A DNA stretch of 64,000 bases, from positions 62,001 through 126,000 of the forward strand of contig JAFVGB010000015.1 of NCBI GenBank assembly GCA_017475185.1, written 5' to 3'. Below the pieces are notes generated by a model. It searched no databases and was not told the origin of the DNA. It saw only the letters and a program-made list of their open reading frames with translations. Positions 10,501 through 19,175 of this stretch are shown here, one piece after another; positions within the stretch are counted from its first letter, which is position 1, and each line of letters begins with the position of its first letter. The stretch is from Clostridia bacterium (GTDB taxonomy: Bacteria; Bacillota_A; Clostridia; TANB77; CAG-508). The position numbers and the translations under genes are program-made.

Positions 10501-11133
10501 ATGAAAAACAAAGTAGTTTTTGTAGGGTTAGTAATTGTAATTTTAGCAGGAATCATTACAGCTATTGCCTTTGGATTTAATGTGGATTTTGAATATAAAT
10601 ATCACACATTAATTGGAATTAATATTGGAAAAGATTTTAATATAAGTGATATAAAATCTATAACTGATGAAGTATTTTCTAAACAAAATGTAAAAATACA
10701 AAAATCAGGAGTATATAATGATAATGTTGCAATTAAAGTGGATAATGTAACAGATGAACAAAAAGAATTATTAAATACAAAAATAAACGAAAAATTTGGA
10801 TTAGAAAATAGTGTAAATGATGTAGATGTAAATGATATTCCAAGTTTTAAATTAAGAGATGTTGCAAAATCATATATAACACCATTAATTATTACAACTA
10901 TTTTAGTATTGGTATATATGGCAATTAGATTTAGAAAAATAGGAGTTACAAAAATTATTTCACAAACTTTAATATTATCAATTATAGCTGAATTATTATA
11001 TGTTTCAATAATAGCTATTACAAGATATCCTGTAAATAGATTGGTAATGCCAGTTGGTGTAGTAATCTATATTACAATTTTAACTGTATTAACAGGAATG
11101 TATGAAAAACAAATAAGTACAGAAAAAGAATAA
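10501..11133 (+). CDS. secF: SecF-like translocase subunit, short
   Basis: Partner of the SecD-like protein. 210 residues against about 290-320 for usual SecF. There is one N-terminal helix, an external domain (about 28-118) and three further helices; the protein ends after the fourth. The final two helices and the NDTVVVFDRIRE block are absent. The GIDFTGG-like motif after helix 1 is NVDFEYKYHT. RBS AAAGAGGGATTTT. It is placed as SecF by order, by the helix pattern and by the VAKSYITPLIITTILVLVY segment. Confidence 0.65.
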   Translation: MKNKVVFVGLVIVILAGIITAIAFGFNVDFEYKYHTLIGINIGKDFNISDIKSITDEVFSKQNVKIQKSGVYNDNVAIKVDNVTDEQKELLNTKINEKFGLENSVNDVDVNDIPSFKLRDVAKSYITPLIITTILVLVYMAIRFRKIGVTKIISQTLILSIIAELLYVSIIAITRYPVNRLVMPVGVVIYITILTVLTGMYEKQISTEKE

Positions 11134-11146
11134 ATGTAAAATCATA

Positions 11147-11186
11147 AAAAAGACATTATGAATATTATATATTATAATGTCTTTTT
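11147..11186 (+). terminator. Terminator after secF
   Basis: Stem AAAGACATTAT/ATAATGTCTTT and T5. It covers an ATG at 11158 that would otherwise look like a start for the next gene. Confidence 0.8.
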
Positions 11187-11223
11187 ATATTGGAAAGATA
11201 CAAGGGTAAAGGAGGATAGTGAA

Positions 11224-11565
11224 TTGAAAAAATTAATATATAAATTGCAAAATAAATTTATGCGTACTTGTGGAAATGATATAAGTTATTTAACAATGAA
11301 AAAAATGATTGATGATAATTCTAATATAGTAGTTATTGATGTTAGAACAAAGGATGAATTTAGATATAACAAATTAAAAGGAGCAATTAATATTCCTTTA
11401 CAAGATATTAGTGAAGATAGAGTAAAAAAATATATAAAAAATAAAAATACACTTATTATTGTATATTGTGAATATGGTGGAAGAAGCAAAAAAGCATTAG
11501 TAAAGCTTAAAAGAATGGGATATGAAAATGTTTACAATTTAGAAGGAGGAATTTCAGCAATATAA
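11224..11565 (+). CDS. Rhodanese-like sulfurtransferase
   Basis: 113 residues if started at TTG 11224, which has AAAGGAGG 8 nt upstream; the longer frame from 11158 begins inside a terminator and is rejected. A single rhodanese domain: VVIDVRTKDEFRYNKLKGAINIPL, then the active-site loop CEYGGRS with the persulfide Cys, then LKRMGYENVYNLEGG. It likely carries sulfur as a Cys persulfide in the cytosol; no signal peptide. Partner unknown; the suf and mnmA genes elsewhere in the window are possible users. Confidence 0.88.
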   Translation: MKKLIYKLQNKFMRTCGNDISYLTMKKMIDDNSNIVVIDVRTKDEFRYNKLKGAINIPLQDISEDRVKKYIKNKNTLIIVYCEYGGRSKKALVKLKRMGYENVYNLEGGISAI

Positions 11566-11595
11566 AAAAATAGGGAGTAAATCCCTATTTTTTAA
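11563..11595. terminator. Bidirectional terminator
   Basis: Perfect 12-bp stem AAAAAATAGGGA with complement, 5-nt loop; serves the rhodanese gene and the convergent glycosyltransferase, whose stop lies inside it. Confidence 0.85.
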
Positions 11596-12547
11596 TTAAA
11601 TTAGTTTCTTTTTCTTCATTATACGTATCAACAAAATAAATTGGTCTATGTTTGGTTTCATAAAATGCTCTACCTAAGTATTCACCAATTACTCCTAGGA
11701 ATATTAATTGTATACCTCCAAGGAATAACATTACAACCATTGTTGAAGCATATCCTGGAACATCTATACCATAAATTATAGTTTTAAGTATTATAACTAT
11801 CATGTAAATAAAACCTGCCAAAGAAACTAATACTCCAATTATTGCAGACCATGTTAATGGTGCTGTTGTAAAAGATGTTAAACCATCTATTGATAAATCA
11901 ATTAATTTTTTATAGTTCCATTTAGTTTTTCCAGCAGCACGAGGATCTCTATCATATAAAATTTCTTTTTTATTATATCCAATCCAACTAAATAAGCCTT
12001 TTGTATATCTTTGAGATTCACGAATTTGTTTTAAAGCTTCTACACAACGTCTATCTAAAAGTCTAAAATCTCCAGTATCTTTTTGGATTTCAATTTTTGT
12101 TACACTTTGTAATGTTTTATAATACATTTTTGAAGTGAATTTTTTTAACCAACTTTCGCCTTTTCTAGATTTACGTTTAGCATATACATCATCATACCCT
12201 TGCTCCCAATAATATATCATTTCTGGAATTAATTCAGGTGGATCTTGTAAGTCAGCATCTATAATTATAACTGCGTCACCCTTTGCATAGTCAAGCCCTG
12301 CAATCATTGCAGTTTCTTTACCATAATTTCTTGATAAATTTAAATAGCATATTCTTGAATCATGCATACGCATATTTTTAATTATTTCTAATGTATTATC
12401 TTTACTTCCATCATTTACAAATAAAACTTCAAATTCATAATCTGAAGTTGAATTCATCAAATTAGATAATCTTTCATATAACATATTTAGTACATCTTGT
12501 TCGTTATATGCAGGTACTAGTATTGTTATTAATTTTTTATTTTTCAT
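11585..12547 (-). CDS. Polyprenyl-phosphate glycosyltransferase, GT2 (GtrB/DPM1 type)
   Basis: 320 residues. The GT-A domain has TILVPAYNEQDVL at the start, the metal-binding VIIIDADLQDPPELI and the RRKSRKGES basic region; two membrane helices near 230-255 and 265-290 end in a YLGRAFYE motif. This layout is that of enzymes moving a sugar from a nucleotide donor to undecaprenyl phosphate at the inner face of the membrane, for later decoration of wall polymers. RBS AAGGAGGAAAAT. It stands alone, without a flippase or a second transferase beside it. Sugar specificity cannot be read. Confidence 0.9.
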   Translation of the reverse strand: MKNKKLITILVPAYNEQDVLNMLYERLSNLMNSTSDYEFEVLFVNDGSKDNTLEIIKNMRMHDSRICYLNLSRNYGKETAMIAGLDYAKGDAVIIIDADLQDPPELIPEMIYYWEQGYDDVYAKRKSRKGESWLKKFTSKMYYKTLQSVTKIEIQKDTGDFRLLDRRCVEALKQIRESQRYTKGLFSWIGYNKKEILYDRDPRAAGKTKWNYKKLIDLSIDGLTSFTTAPLTWSAIIGVLVSLAGFIYMIVIILKTIIYGIDVPGYASTMVVMLFLGGIQLIFLGVIGEYLGRAFYETKHRPIYFVDTYNEEKETNLIKK

Positions 12548-12669
12548 TTATTTTCCTCCTTAGGGATACTATGTATATTATAACATATTTTTAAATTTTG
12601 TCCATAGGGAGGGTGTGAAAGCTACTAAAATGCTGAAGTTATGTAGTTACTTTGGCAACGTAAAGGGGA

Positions 12670-12698
12670 TAGACATTAATTAAGAATTAGTATATAAT
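12670..12698 (+). promoter_or_regulatory. Promoter of the pseudouridine synthase gene
   Basis: TAGACA (12670-12675), 17 nt, TATAAT (12693-12698). The start codon at 12705 coincides with the expected transcription start. Confidence 0.6.
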
Positions 12699-12704
12699 AG
12701 TAGC

Positions 12705-13574
12705 ATGAAAAGTTTAATAGTTAATGAAAAATATAATGGTAAAAAATTAAGTCAATTTTTATTTGATAATTTTAATGGACTTACAAATAATACTTTTAAT
12801 AAGACTTTAAGAAAAAAAGATATTAGAATTAATGATGTTAGGGTATCTGAAAATAAAACTATATATGAAGGAGATGAAATTAAAGTATATATAGTTGATG
12901 ATTTATTATATAAGAAAGATACTAGCAGTCAAATTGAAATTGTTTATGAAGATTCTAATATAGTTGTTTTTAACAAGCCAGAAAATATTGAAGTTACAGG
13001 CGAAAACTCTTTGGAGACATATGCTGAAAAGATATATAAAAATCAATTTATTAAACCATGTCATAGATTGGATAGAAATACAACTGGGCTTGTGTTATTT
13101 GCAAAAGATGAAGAAAGTTTGAACATTTTGCTAAATATGTTTAAAAATCGTAGTATTGAAAAACATTATAGATGCGTTGTAGTGGGAATTCCAAGACAAG
13201 ATTCAAAAACTCTTGAAGCATATTTATTCAAAGATAATAAAAAATCTATGGTATATATTTCTGATACACCAAAAACAGGTTATAGAAAAATTGTAACATC
13301 ATATAAAATTATAAAAAAAGATTATGAAAACAATTTAGCTACTTTAGATGTGGAACTTCATACTGGAAGAACACATCAAATTAGAGCACATTTAGCCCAT
13401 ATTGGTTTTCCAATTTTGGGTGATGGAAAATATGGAATTAATAATGTTAATAAGAAATTCAAAGCAAAAACTCAAAAATTATGTAGTTATAGTTTGAAAT
13501 TTAATTTTAATGAGGAAAAAAATAAATTAGATTATTTAGATAATCAATTGATTAAGTTAAAAAAATCATATTAA
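12705..13574 (+). CDS. RluA-family 23S rRNA/tRNA pseudouridine synthase
   Basis: 289 residues. An S4-like RNA-binding region occupies about 1-65; the catalytic domain carries HRLDRNTTGLVLF with the catalytic Asp near residue 127, and LHTGRTHQIRAHLAHIGFPILGD near 225. It converts uridines in stable RNA to pseudouridine; the site cannot be told. No Shine-Dalgarno is visible before the ATG, and the -10 box ends 6 nt before it, so the transcript may be leaderless. An upstream in-frame start is not available. Confidence 0.9.
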   Translation: MKSLIVNEKYNGKKLSQFLFDNFNGLTNNTFNKTLRKKDIRINDVRVSENKTIYEGDEIKVYIVDDLLYKKDTSSQIEIVYEDSNIVVFNKPENIEVTGENSLETYAEKIYKNQFIKPCHRLDRNTTGLVLFAKDEESLNILLNMFKNRSIEKHYRCVVVGIPRQDSKTLEAYLFKDNKKSMVYISDTPKTGYRKIVTSYKIIKKDYENNLATLDVELHTGRTHQIRAHLAHIGFPILGDGKYGINNVNKKFKAKTQKLCSYSLKFNFNEEKNKLDYLDNQLIKLKKSY

Positions 13575-13609
13575 AGACATTATGATAATTAAATATAAGT
13601 AAAGTAAAC

Positions 13610-13638
13610 TTGACATAGCACAAATTATATAGTATAAT
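13610..13638 (+). promoter_or_regulatory. Promoter of the ABC exporter operon
   Basis: Consensus TTGACA (13610-13615), 17 nt, TATAAT (13633-13638). Confidence 0.85.
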
Positions 13639-13646
13639 TTGTGCTA
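13616..13646. promoter_or_regulatory. Operator-like perfect palindrome on the promoter
   Basis: Two perfect 14-bp arms (TAGCACAAATTATA and complement) with a 3-nt centre fill the promoter spacer, the -10 box and the start of transcription. This is the position of a repressor site. No dedicated regulator gene is adjacent. Confidence 0.7.
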
Positions 13647-13692
13647 TGTTGTATTATATCAACAAATTCAAAAGAAAGGAAAAAGAGATAAA

Positions 13693-16263
13693 GTGAAAAT
13701 AATATTAAAACACGTATTAAAAAACATTAAAGAAAAGAAAATTAGAAGTTTAATTATAGTGTTGTCATTAATAGCAATATCTATAATTACAATGATTTGT
13801 GTTTCAATGGGAGACGAACTTAAAGAAAAATATGTTCAAACATTGAGAGGAGTAGTAGGAGATACTGATTTAACTGTAACAGTAAAAACAACAGCAGCAG
13901 ATGAGGAAGAAGATGGAGTAAAAGGTGATATGTCTTCTACTGAAAATATTAGTAAAATTGATTTATCAAAATTAAATTTACCAAAAGATAAAATCAATTA
14001 TGCTTCAATGGTTAGCAATCCAATAAAAATAGAGTATAAAGATGATTATAAATATGCTTTAATTAATGGATTTGACCTAAAAAAAGCAATGGATTTAAGA
14101 TTATTTAAAAACAATGATGTAGGAAATTTAAAAGAAAATGAAATTGCAATAACAGAAAACACAGCAAAAGACTTAAATGTAAAAGTTGGAGATTATGTTA
14201 CTGTTATTAAAGAAGATGAATCAAAGGTTTCTTTGAAAGTAGCATTAATTGCCGAGAAAAAAGGGTACTTTTGCCAAGAAGCAAATAACATTAATATGTT
14301 AGTGTGTAGCACACAAACAGCTCAAAGCTTATTAGGATTCAATGAAAATGAAGTTTCAGGTTTATTAATAAAATGTAATGATACAAGTAAAGCAAAAGAA
14401 ATTAAAGATGAAATATTAAATAATAATAAAGAATCTGATTTACAAATACAACAAATTTTAGACGAAGAAATGATTAAAGAAGCAACAGATTCTATAATGC
14501 AAGTTTTCATATTATTACTTGCTATTATACTTGTAATGGTATTTTTCGTAATTAGTTCATTATCAAAAATTATAATTAATGAAAGAATTCCAGTAATAGG
14601 AACATTTAGAAGTGTTGGTGCAACAAAAACAAAAATGAACTTAATATTAATACTTGAAAATGCTATATATGGTATAATTGGTGGAGCAATTGGTGCTGTT
14701 ATAGGAGCAAACATTAAAAGCTCAGTTTCTGGAGTATTCTTTTCAGCAGGAGATGGAATTGAAATTGCAAAAACAAATGGAACAGTTCCATTTACATACA
14801 TAATAGCAGTAATTGCATTGTCAGTTATACTTCAAATTTTTATGTCAATAACAGCAATTATAAAAAATAATAGAAGACCTATTAAGGAAATTATATTTAA
14901 TACAAAAACTGCTAAATACAAAAAATCATATGTAAAAACAATATTAGGAATTGTATTAGCAATTTTAACAGTTGTATTATATAAAATTAATGCAAAAGGA
15001 GATGCTGCAATAGCATTAGCAGCATTAATGACTGCAACAATAGCAGTAGCATTCGAAGTACCAGTTGTTTTAGCTATTTTCTCAAAAATATTTAAATTTA
15101 TAGCTGAGAAATTAAAAATGCCAGTTTTAAGTTTAGCAAGCAGCAATATTAGAAATAACAAATCTATAATTAATAGTTCAGAATTAATAGCTGTAACATT
15201 AACTTTGTTGCTTTCATTGTATATGATTATAAATTCAACAACAGCTATATTTACAGCATTTGAAAAAATGCTTAAATCGGATCTTTTAATTGAATATCCA
15301 TCATATAGAATTGAAGAATATGAATATATTAAAGATATAGAAAATGTTGATGATATTTATCCAGAATATTATGCTTCAAATACTAAGATAAATGATAATG
15401 AAAAAAGTGACTTATTAGTTATAGCACAGTATGGACCAGAAAAAAGATTAAAATTTGAAGATGCATTTGTAGTTGATGAAGAAAAATATAATAATTTAAA
15501 ATATGATGAAGTTATTTTAGATGAACTAGTTCTAAAAAAATATGATTTAAAAGTTGGAGATACATTTAAGCTTACATTAAATTCTAAGAGTGAAGATAAA
15601 AAGCATATTATAGAACAAAATGTTAAAATTATTGCATCTTGTGATAGTACACAATTCTCAACTTCAAGACAAACTGCTATTATAAGTTTTGAATTATACA
15701 AAAAAGCATATGGAGCAGTACCATCACAGATTTTAATTAATGTAAAAGATAAAGCGAAAATTGATGATACACTTAATGAACTTAAAAATAAAGTAGATGA
15801 CTTTGGAGTAACAATTGAAACTAAAACTGCATATATCGATAATCAAAAAACACAAGTAATGTCATTAATTTCAGCATTTACAGCTTTAATGGGAATGGGA
15901 GTTTTACTATCATTTATAGGTATAATTAATAATCAAATTATAAGCTTTATGCAAAGAAAACGTGAATATGCAATGTTATATTCAACAAGTATGAGCAAAA
16001 AACAATTAAAAAGATTAATAACATTAGAAACAGCACTTTCATTTGGAGCAATGAGTATATTTGCTTTAGCTGTAAGTTATGGAATGAGCTTTATTACAGA
16101 TGCTGGAATGAAAGCTATGACTATATGTGTACCTATTATATATGATTTTAAAGGCTTATTATTACTTACAGTTGGTGTATATGTTGTAATGATTTTGACA
16201 AGTATTGCACCTAAATTCAAATTAAGAAAAATGAAAGTAATTGATGAAATCAAATATGAATAA
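13693..16263 (+). CDS. ABC transporter permease, FtsX/MacB type
   Basis: 857 residues if started at GTG 13693. The longer frame from 13639 begins before the predicted transcription start and inside the operator, so it is rejected. There is one N-terminal helix (about 20-42), an external domain (about 50-260) and three helices (FtsX core), followed by a central pair of helices, a second external domain and a final FtsX core of three helices: a duplicated FtsX arrangement. The ATPase gene follows 24 nt downstream. Such pairs export lipoproteins, peptides or antimicrobials, or act as detoxification pumps; the substrate is unknown. The N-terminal sequence KNIKEKKIRSLI is typical of the family. 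Confidence 0.88.
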   Translation: MKIILKHVLKNIKEKKIRSLIIVLSLIAISIITMICVSMGDELKEKYVQTLRGVVGDTDLTVTVKTTAADEEEDGVKGDMSSTENISKIDLSKLNLPKDKINYASMVSNPIKIEYKDDYKYALINGFDLKKAMDLRLFKNNDVGNLKENEIAITENTAKDLNVKVGDYVTVIKEDESKVSLKVALIAEKKGYFCQEANNINMLVCSTQTAQSLLGFNENEVSGLLIKCNDTSKAKEIKDEILNNNKESDLQIQQILDEEMIKEATDSIMQVFILLLAIILVMVFFVISSLSKIIINERIPVIGTFRSVGATKTKMNLILILENAIYGIIGGAIGAVIGANIKSSVSGVFFSAGDGIEIAKTNGTVPFTYIIAVIALSVILQIFMSITAIIKNNRRPIKEIIFNTKTAKYKKSYVKTILGIVLAILTVVLYKINAKGDAAIALAALMTATIAVAFEVPVVLAIFSKIFKFIAEKLKMPVLSLASSNIRNNKSIINSSELIAVTLTLLLSLYMIINSTTAIFTAFEKMLKSDLLIEYPSYRIEEYEYIKDIENVDDIYPEYYASNTKINDNEKSDLLVIAQYGPEKRLKFEDAFVVDEEKYNNLKYDEVILDELVLKKYDLKVGDTFKLTLNSKSEDKKHIIEQNVKIIASCDSTQFSTSRQTAIISFELYKKAYGAVPSQILINVKDKAKIDDTLNELKNKVDDFGVTIETKTAYIDNQKTQVMSLISAFTALMGMGVLLSFIGIINNQIISFMQRKREYAMLYSTSMSKKQLKRLITLETALSFGAMSIFALAVSYGMSFITDAGMKAMTICVPIIYDFKGLLLLTVGVYVVMILTSIAPKFKLRKMKVIDEIKYE

Positions 16264-16287
16264 TAAAAAAGTAGAGGAGGATTATTA

Positions 16288-16962
16288 ATGGAAGATATTA
16301 TATGTGTAAAAAATGTTGGTAAAAGCTTTGGAACTAAAAAGAATCCAGTTGAAGTTTTAAAAGATATTAATATAAATATAAAAAAGGGTGAATTTGTATC
16401 ACTAATGGGTCAATCTGGTAGTGGAAAATCAACTTTATTATATTTGATTGGTGGTTTAGATAACCCAACTAATGGAACAATTGAAATTGCTGGAAAAGAT
16501 ATTAGTAAAATGAAAGATAAAGCAAAATCAAAAATGAGAAGACAAGATATTGGGTTTGTATTCCAATTTTATAACTTAGTACCAAACTTAACAGTTGAAG
16601 AAAATATATTATTACCAGTTGTTATGGATGGCAAAAGCAAAGGTAAATACAAAAAAGAACTTGATGAAATTCTAAAAATCGTAGGATTAGAAAATAAAAG
16701 AAAATGTTTACCAAGAGAATTATCAGGTGGTCAACAACAAAGAGTTTCAATAGCAAGAGCTGTAATTATGAATCCATCAATCATCTTAGCAGACGAAGCT
16801 ACTGGAAACTTAGACAGTAAATCTGGAAAAGATGTTATGGAATTATTCAGCAAAATTAATAAAGAGAAAAATATTACAATTTTACAAGTTACTCACTCAC
16901 AAGAAATTGCTGATTATGGTAATAGAACAATTCATTTAAAAGATGGACGTATTGTAGAATAG
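16288..16962 (+). CDS. ABC transporter ATP-binding protein, MacB/LolD type
   Basis: 224 residues, full length for the family. Walker A GQSGSGKST near residue 40, Q-loop VFQFYNLVPNLT near 90, signature LSGGQQQR near 145, Walker B IILADEATGNLD near 163, and a switch His in THSQEIADY. It powers the permease encoded upstream. RBS AGAGGAGGATTATT. Confidence 0.96.
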   Translation: MEDIICVKNVGKSFGTKKNPVEVLKDININIKKGEFVSLMGQSGSGKSTLLYLIGGLDNPTNGTIEIAGKDISKMKDKAKSKMRRQDIGFVFQFYNLVPNLTVEENILLPVVMDGKSKGKYKKELDEILKIVGLENKRKCLPRELSGGQQQRVSIARAVIMNPSIILADEATGNLDSKSGKDVMELFSKINKEKNITILQVTHSQEIADYGNRTIHLKDGRIVE

Positions 16963-16979
16963 AGTACAACTTTCAAAAA

Positions 16980-17060
16980 CCTCTTTCTCAGCATAGTATA
17001 TGTATATCTATACAAATTTTAGTAGATAATATATGTGTGCGTGAGAAAGGGGATTTTTTT
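16980..17060 (+). promoter_or_regulatory. Terminator-like hairpin covering the ytxC ribosome site
   Basis: CCTCTTTCTC at 16980-16989 pairs with GAGAAAGGGG at 17043-17052 (one G-U), followed by A and T7. The 3' arm includes the AAAGGGG ribosome site of ytxC. It may end the ABC operon and, in read-through RNA, hide that ribosome site. Confidence 0.55.
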
Positions 17061-17061
17061 A

Positions 17062-17907
17062 ATGAAATCATTTTGTATTAAAAATAATAATAACAAAATA
17101 TTGGATTATCTACTAATAGAAATAAATAATATAAATTTAGAAAATGTATATGTTTCACAGAATTGTTTTAAATTATATAAGAATATTATTGTTCATTATA
17201 CTGGAGAAAATGAGATGGATTTTATATATAAACTATCAGACGTTTTAATGAATTGTATTATAAAATTCTATGAGAAAAATATTGTTAAAAGAGTTATGAA
17301 TTGTGATTTCTTTTATTTTGCTGCTAATGAGAAGAGTGTTATTTATAAGAATTGTTATGAGTTATTAGATGATCAAGATAATGATAATTATGAGAGTAGA
17401 AAAGAAAAGATTTTTAAGTGTTTAGTTGATTATATTTCTAACCATAAGTATTTTATATTAGATGGTTTTGTTAATTTTAGATTATTTGAATACAATTCGC
17501 TAGTTGCAGAATGCGTTGATACTGCTGTAAATCAGTATATTATAGATAAAGAATATAAAGAGTTTATTAAATTATTACGTGGATATATAAAATCTGAAAA
17601 TCCAAGAACAGATACAATTCATGTTATTTATTCAAATTCAGAACCTATAATAATGGATGAAAAGCAAAACATTTTAGTGTATGATAGTCAGTTTGAGCAT
17701 CCTAAATATTTGTCTGATATAACATTTTCTTCTAAGGATTATTGTTTAAATGCATTGCTGAATTTATTGCCAAAGAAGATTATTGTACATTTATTGGTTC
17801 ATGAAGATGAGTTTGTGGAAACTTTAAGGCTGATATTTGAAAATAGATTGATGATATGTAAAGAGTGCAGTATTTGCAAGACGTTTAGTTTATTAAATGT
17901 CCATTAA
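17062..17907 (+). CDS. ytxC: Sporulation protein YtxC
   Basis: 281 residues from the ATG at 17062, which has AAAGGGG upstream; the frame is open from 17035 without a ribosome site. Family blocks are visible: VNFRLFEYNSLVAECVDTAV near 145-165, YKEFIKLLRGYI, then PRTDTIHVIYS, and a C-terminal HEDEFVETLRLIFENR followed by CKECSICKTF with three Cys. YtxC is conserved in spore formers, but its molecular role is not known. No membrane segment. Confidence 0.85.
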   Translation: MKSFCIKNNNNKILDYLLIEINNINLENVYVSQNCFKLYKNIIVHYTGENEMDFIYKLSDVLMNCIIKFYEKNIVKRVMNCDFFYFAANEKSVIYKNCYELLDDQDNDNYESRKEKIFKCLVDYISNHKYFILDGFVNFRLFEYNSLVAECVDTAVNQYIIDKEYKEFIKLLRGYIKSENPRTDTIHVIYSNSEPIIMDEKQNILVYDSQFEHPKYLSDITFSSKDYCLNALLNLLPKKIIVHLLVHEDEFVETLRLIFENRLMICKECSICKTFSLLNVH

Positions 17908-18032
17908 TAGAGTGTTGATATATTTCCATTTAGATATAATTGGAATTGTTATAGTAGCTATAATAGGGGTTATAATTTCATTATGTGCGAGTCGATAAAG
18001 ATGCGTTAACTGTAACATTCAATATAATTATA

Positions 18033-18071
18033 ATAAAAGCAAGTATTTTGTTGAAAAATGCTTGCTTTTAT
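18033..18071 (+). terminator. Terminator after ytxC
   Basis: Stem ATAAAAGCAAG/CTTGCTTTTAT with further inner pairing. The right arm is also part of the spacer of the next promoter. Confidence 0.65.
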
Positions 18072-18079
18072 GGTATTAT
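18051..18079 (+). promoter_or_regulatory. Promoter before the 34-residue ORF and rbgA
   Basis: TTGAAA (18051-18056), 17 nt, TATTAT (18074-18079). Confidence 0.6.
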
Positions 18080-18086
18080 ATTACAG

Positions 18087-18191
18087 ATGGCAATAAATAT
18101 GCCAACACCGGAGAAAAGTTTGAAAGAACTTGAAAAAGAAAAGAAACAATTAAAAAATATAGAGAAAAAGAAACTTGAAGGAATAAAATAG
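18087..18191 (+). CDS. Small Lys/Glu-rich ORF before rbgA
   Basis: 34 residues, MAINMPTPEKSLKELEKEKK and onward, predicted to be one charged helix. The ATG at 18087 is placed just where transcription should begin, so translation would be leaderless; an inner ATG at 18099 is another option. It ends 14 nt before rbgA. It could be a small protein or a leader peptide. No family recognised. Confidence 0.4.
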   Translation: MAINMPTPEKSLKELEKEKKQLKNIEKKKLEGIK

Positions 18192-18205
18192 AGGAAGTGA
18201 TATAG

Positions 18206-19099
18206 ATGGAAGAAAATAAAATGAATATAAACTGGTTTCCAGGTCATATGGCTAAAACAAAAAGACAAATAATGGAAGATTTAAAATTAATAGATGTAAT
18301 TGTAGAAATATTAGATGCTAGAATACCAATTTCAAGCCAAAACCCGGACGTTAAAGGATATGCAAAAAATAAGAAAAAAGTAGTAGTATTAAACAAAACA
18401 GATTTAGCAGATGAAAATGAAACAAAAAAATGGATTAAATACTTTGCAAGCAAAGGTATTCCTGCAGTTATCACAGATGCAAACAGTGGTAAAGGAATAA
18501 ATGATGTAATAAGAGCGGTAAAAGAAGTATCAAAAGAAAGCCAAGAAAAATTTGCAGGAAAAGGAAGAGTTGGAAAATCAATAAGAATAATGATTTTAGG
18601 AATTCCTAATGTTGGAAAATCATCATTTATAAATAGAATTACAAAGAAAAATACAGCTCAAGTAGGAAATAGACCAGGTGTTACAAGACAAAAGCAATGG
18701 ATTAGAATAGATGATGGAATAGAGTTAATGGATACACCAGGTGTACTATGGCCTAAATTCGAATCTGAAGAAGTAGGATTACATTTAGCTTTCACAGGGT
18801 CTATTAAAGATGATATCTTGGAAAAAACTGAAATAGCATATCAATTGTTAAATTTCTTGGTTAAAGAATATTTATCAAATGTTATTGAAAGATATAAATT
18901 AGATGAAAATAGTGTAAATACAATATTGAATTCAGATGAAGAAGAAAATATGAAAATTGTTGCAATTATGGAAGATATTGCAAAGAAAAGAGGAGCTATT
19001 TTATCTGGTGGAAGGATAGATTATGAGAAGGTTTCTGGAATTCTATTGGATGAGTTTAGAAGCGGAAAGATTGGAAGAATTACTATTGAGAAAGTTTAG
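18206..19099 (+). CDS. rbgA: Ribosome biogenesis GTPase RbgA/YlqF
   Basis: Helps the late assembly of the 50S subunit. 297 residues with circularly permuted GTPase motifs in the order G4 NKTDLAD (about 64), G5-like TDANSGKG, G1 GIPNVGKSS (about 132), switch G2 GVTR and G3 DTPGV (about 175), then the C-terminal helical RNA-binding domain. It begins with the family signature NWFPGHMAKTKR. The start at 18206 follows GAGGAAGTGAT; an ATG at 18221 is possible. Confidence 0.95.
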   Translation: MEENKMNINWFPGHMAKTKRQIMEDLKLIDVIVEILDARIPISSQNPDVKGYAKNKKKVVVLNKTDLADENETKKWIKYFASKGIPAVITDANSGKGINDVIRAVKEVSKESQEKFAGKGRVGKSIRIMILGIPNVGKSSFINRITKKNTAQVGNRPGVTRQKQWIRIDDGIELMDTPGVLWPKFESEEVGLHLAFTGSIKDDILEKTEIAYQLLNFLVKEYLSNVIERYKLDENSVNTILNSDEEENMKIVAIMEDIAKKRGAILSGGRIDYEKVSGILLDEFRSGKIGRITIEKV

Positions 19100-19175
19100 T
19101 GCCAAAAGTAGTTAAAGAGATGGAGTGATATCAAAGTGAATTGGCACAAGCTTTAATATTTAAAAAGGAGAAAAA

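Noticed and set aside
11158..11223. Longer start for the rhodanese gene
   Set aside because: The ATG at 11158 lies in the secF terminator; TTG 11224 has an ideal ribosome site.
13639..13692. Longer start for the ABC permease
   Set aside because: It would begin before the predicted transcription start, inside the palindrome; GTG 13693 starts the typical permease N terminus.
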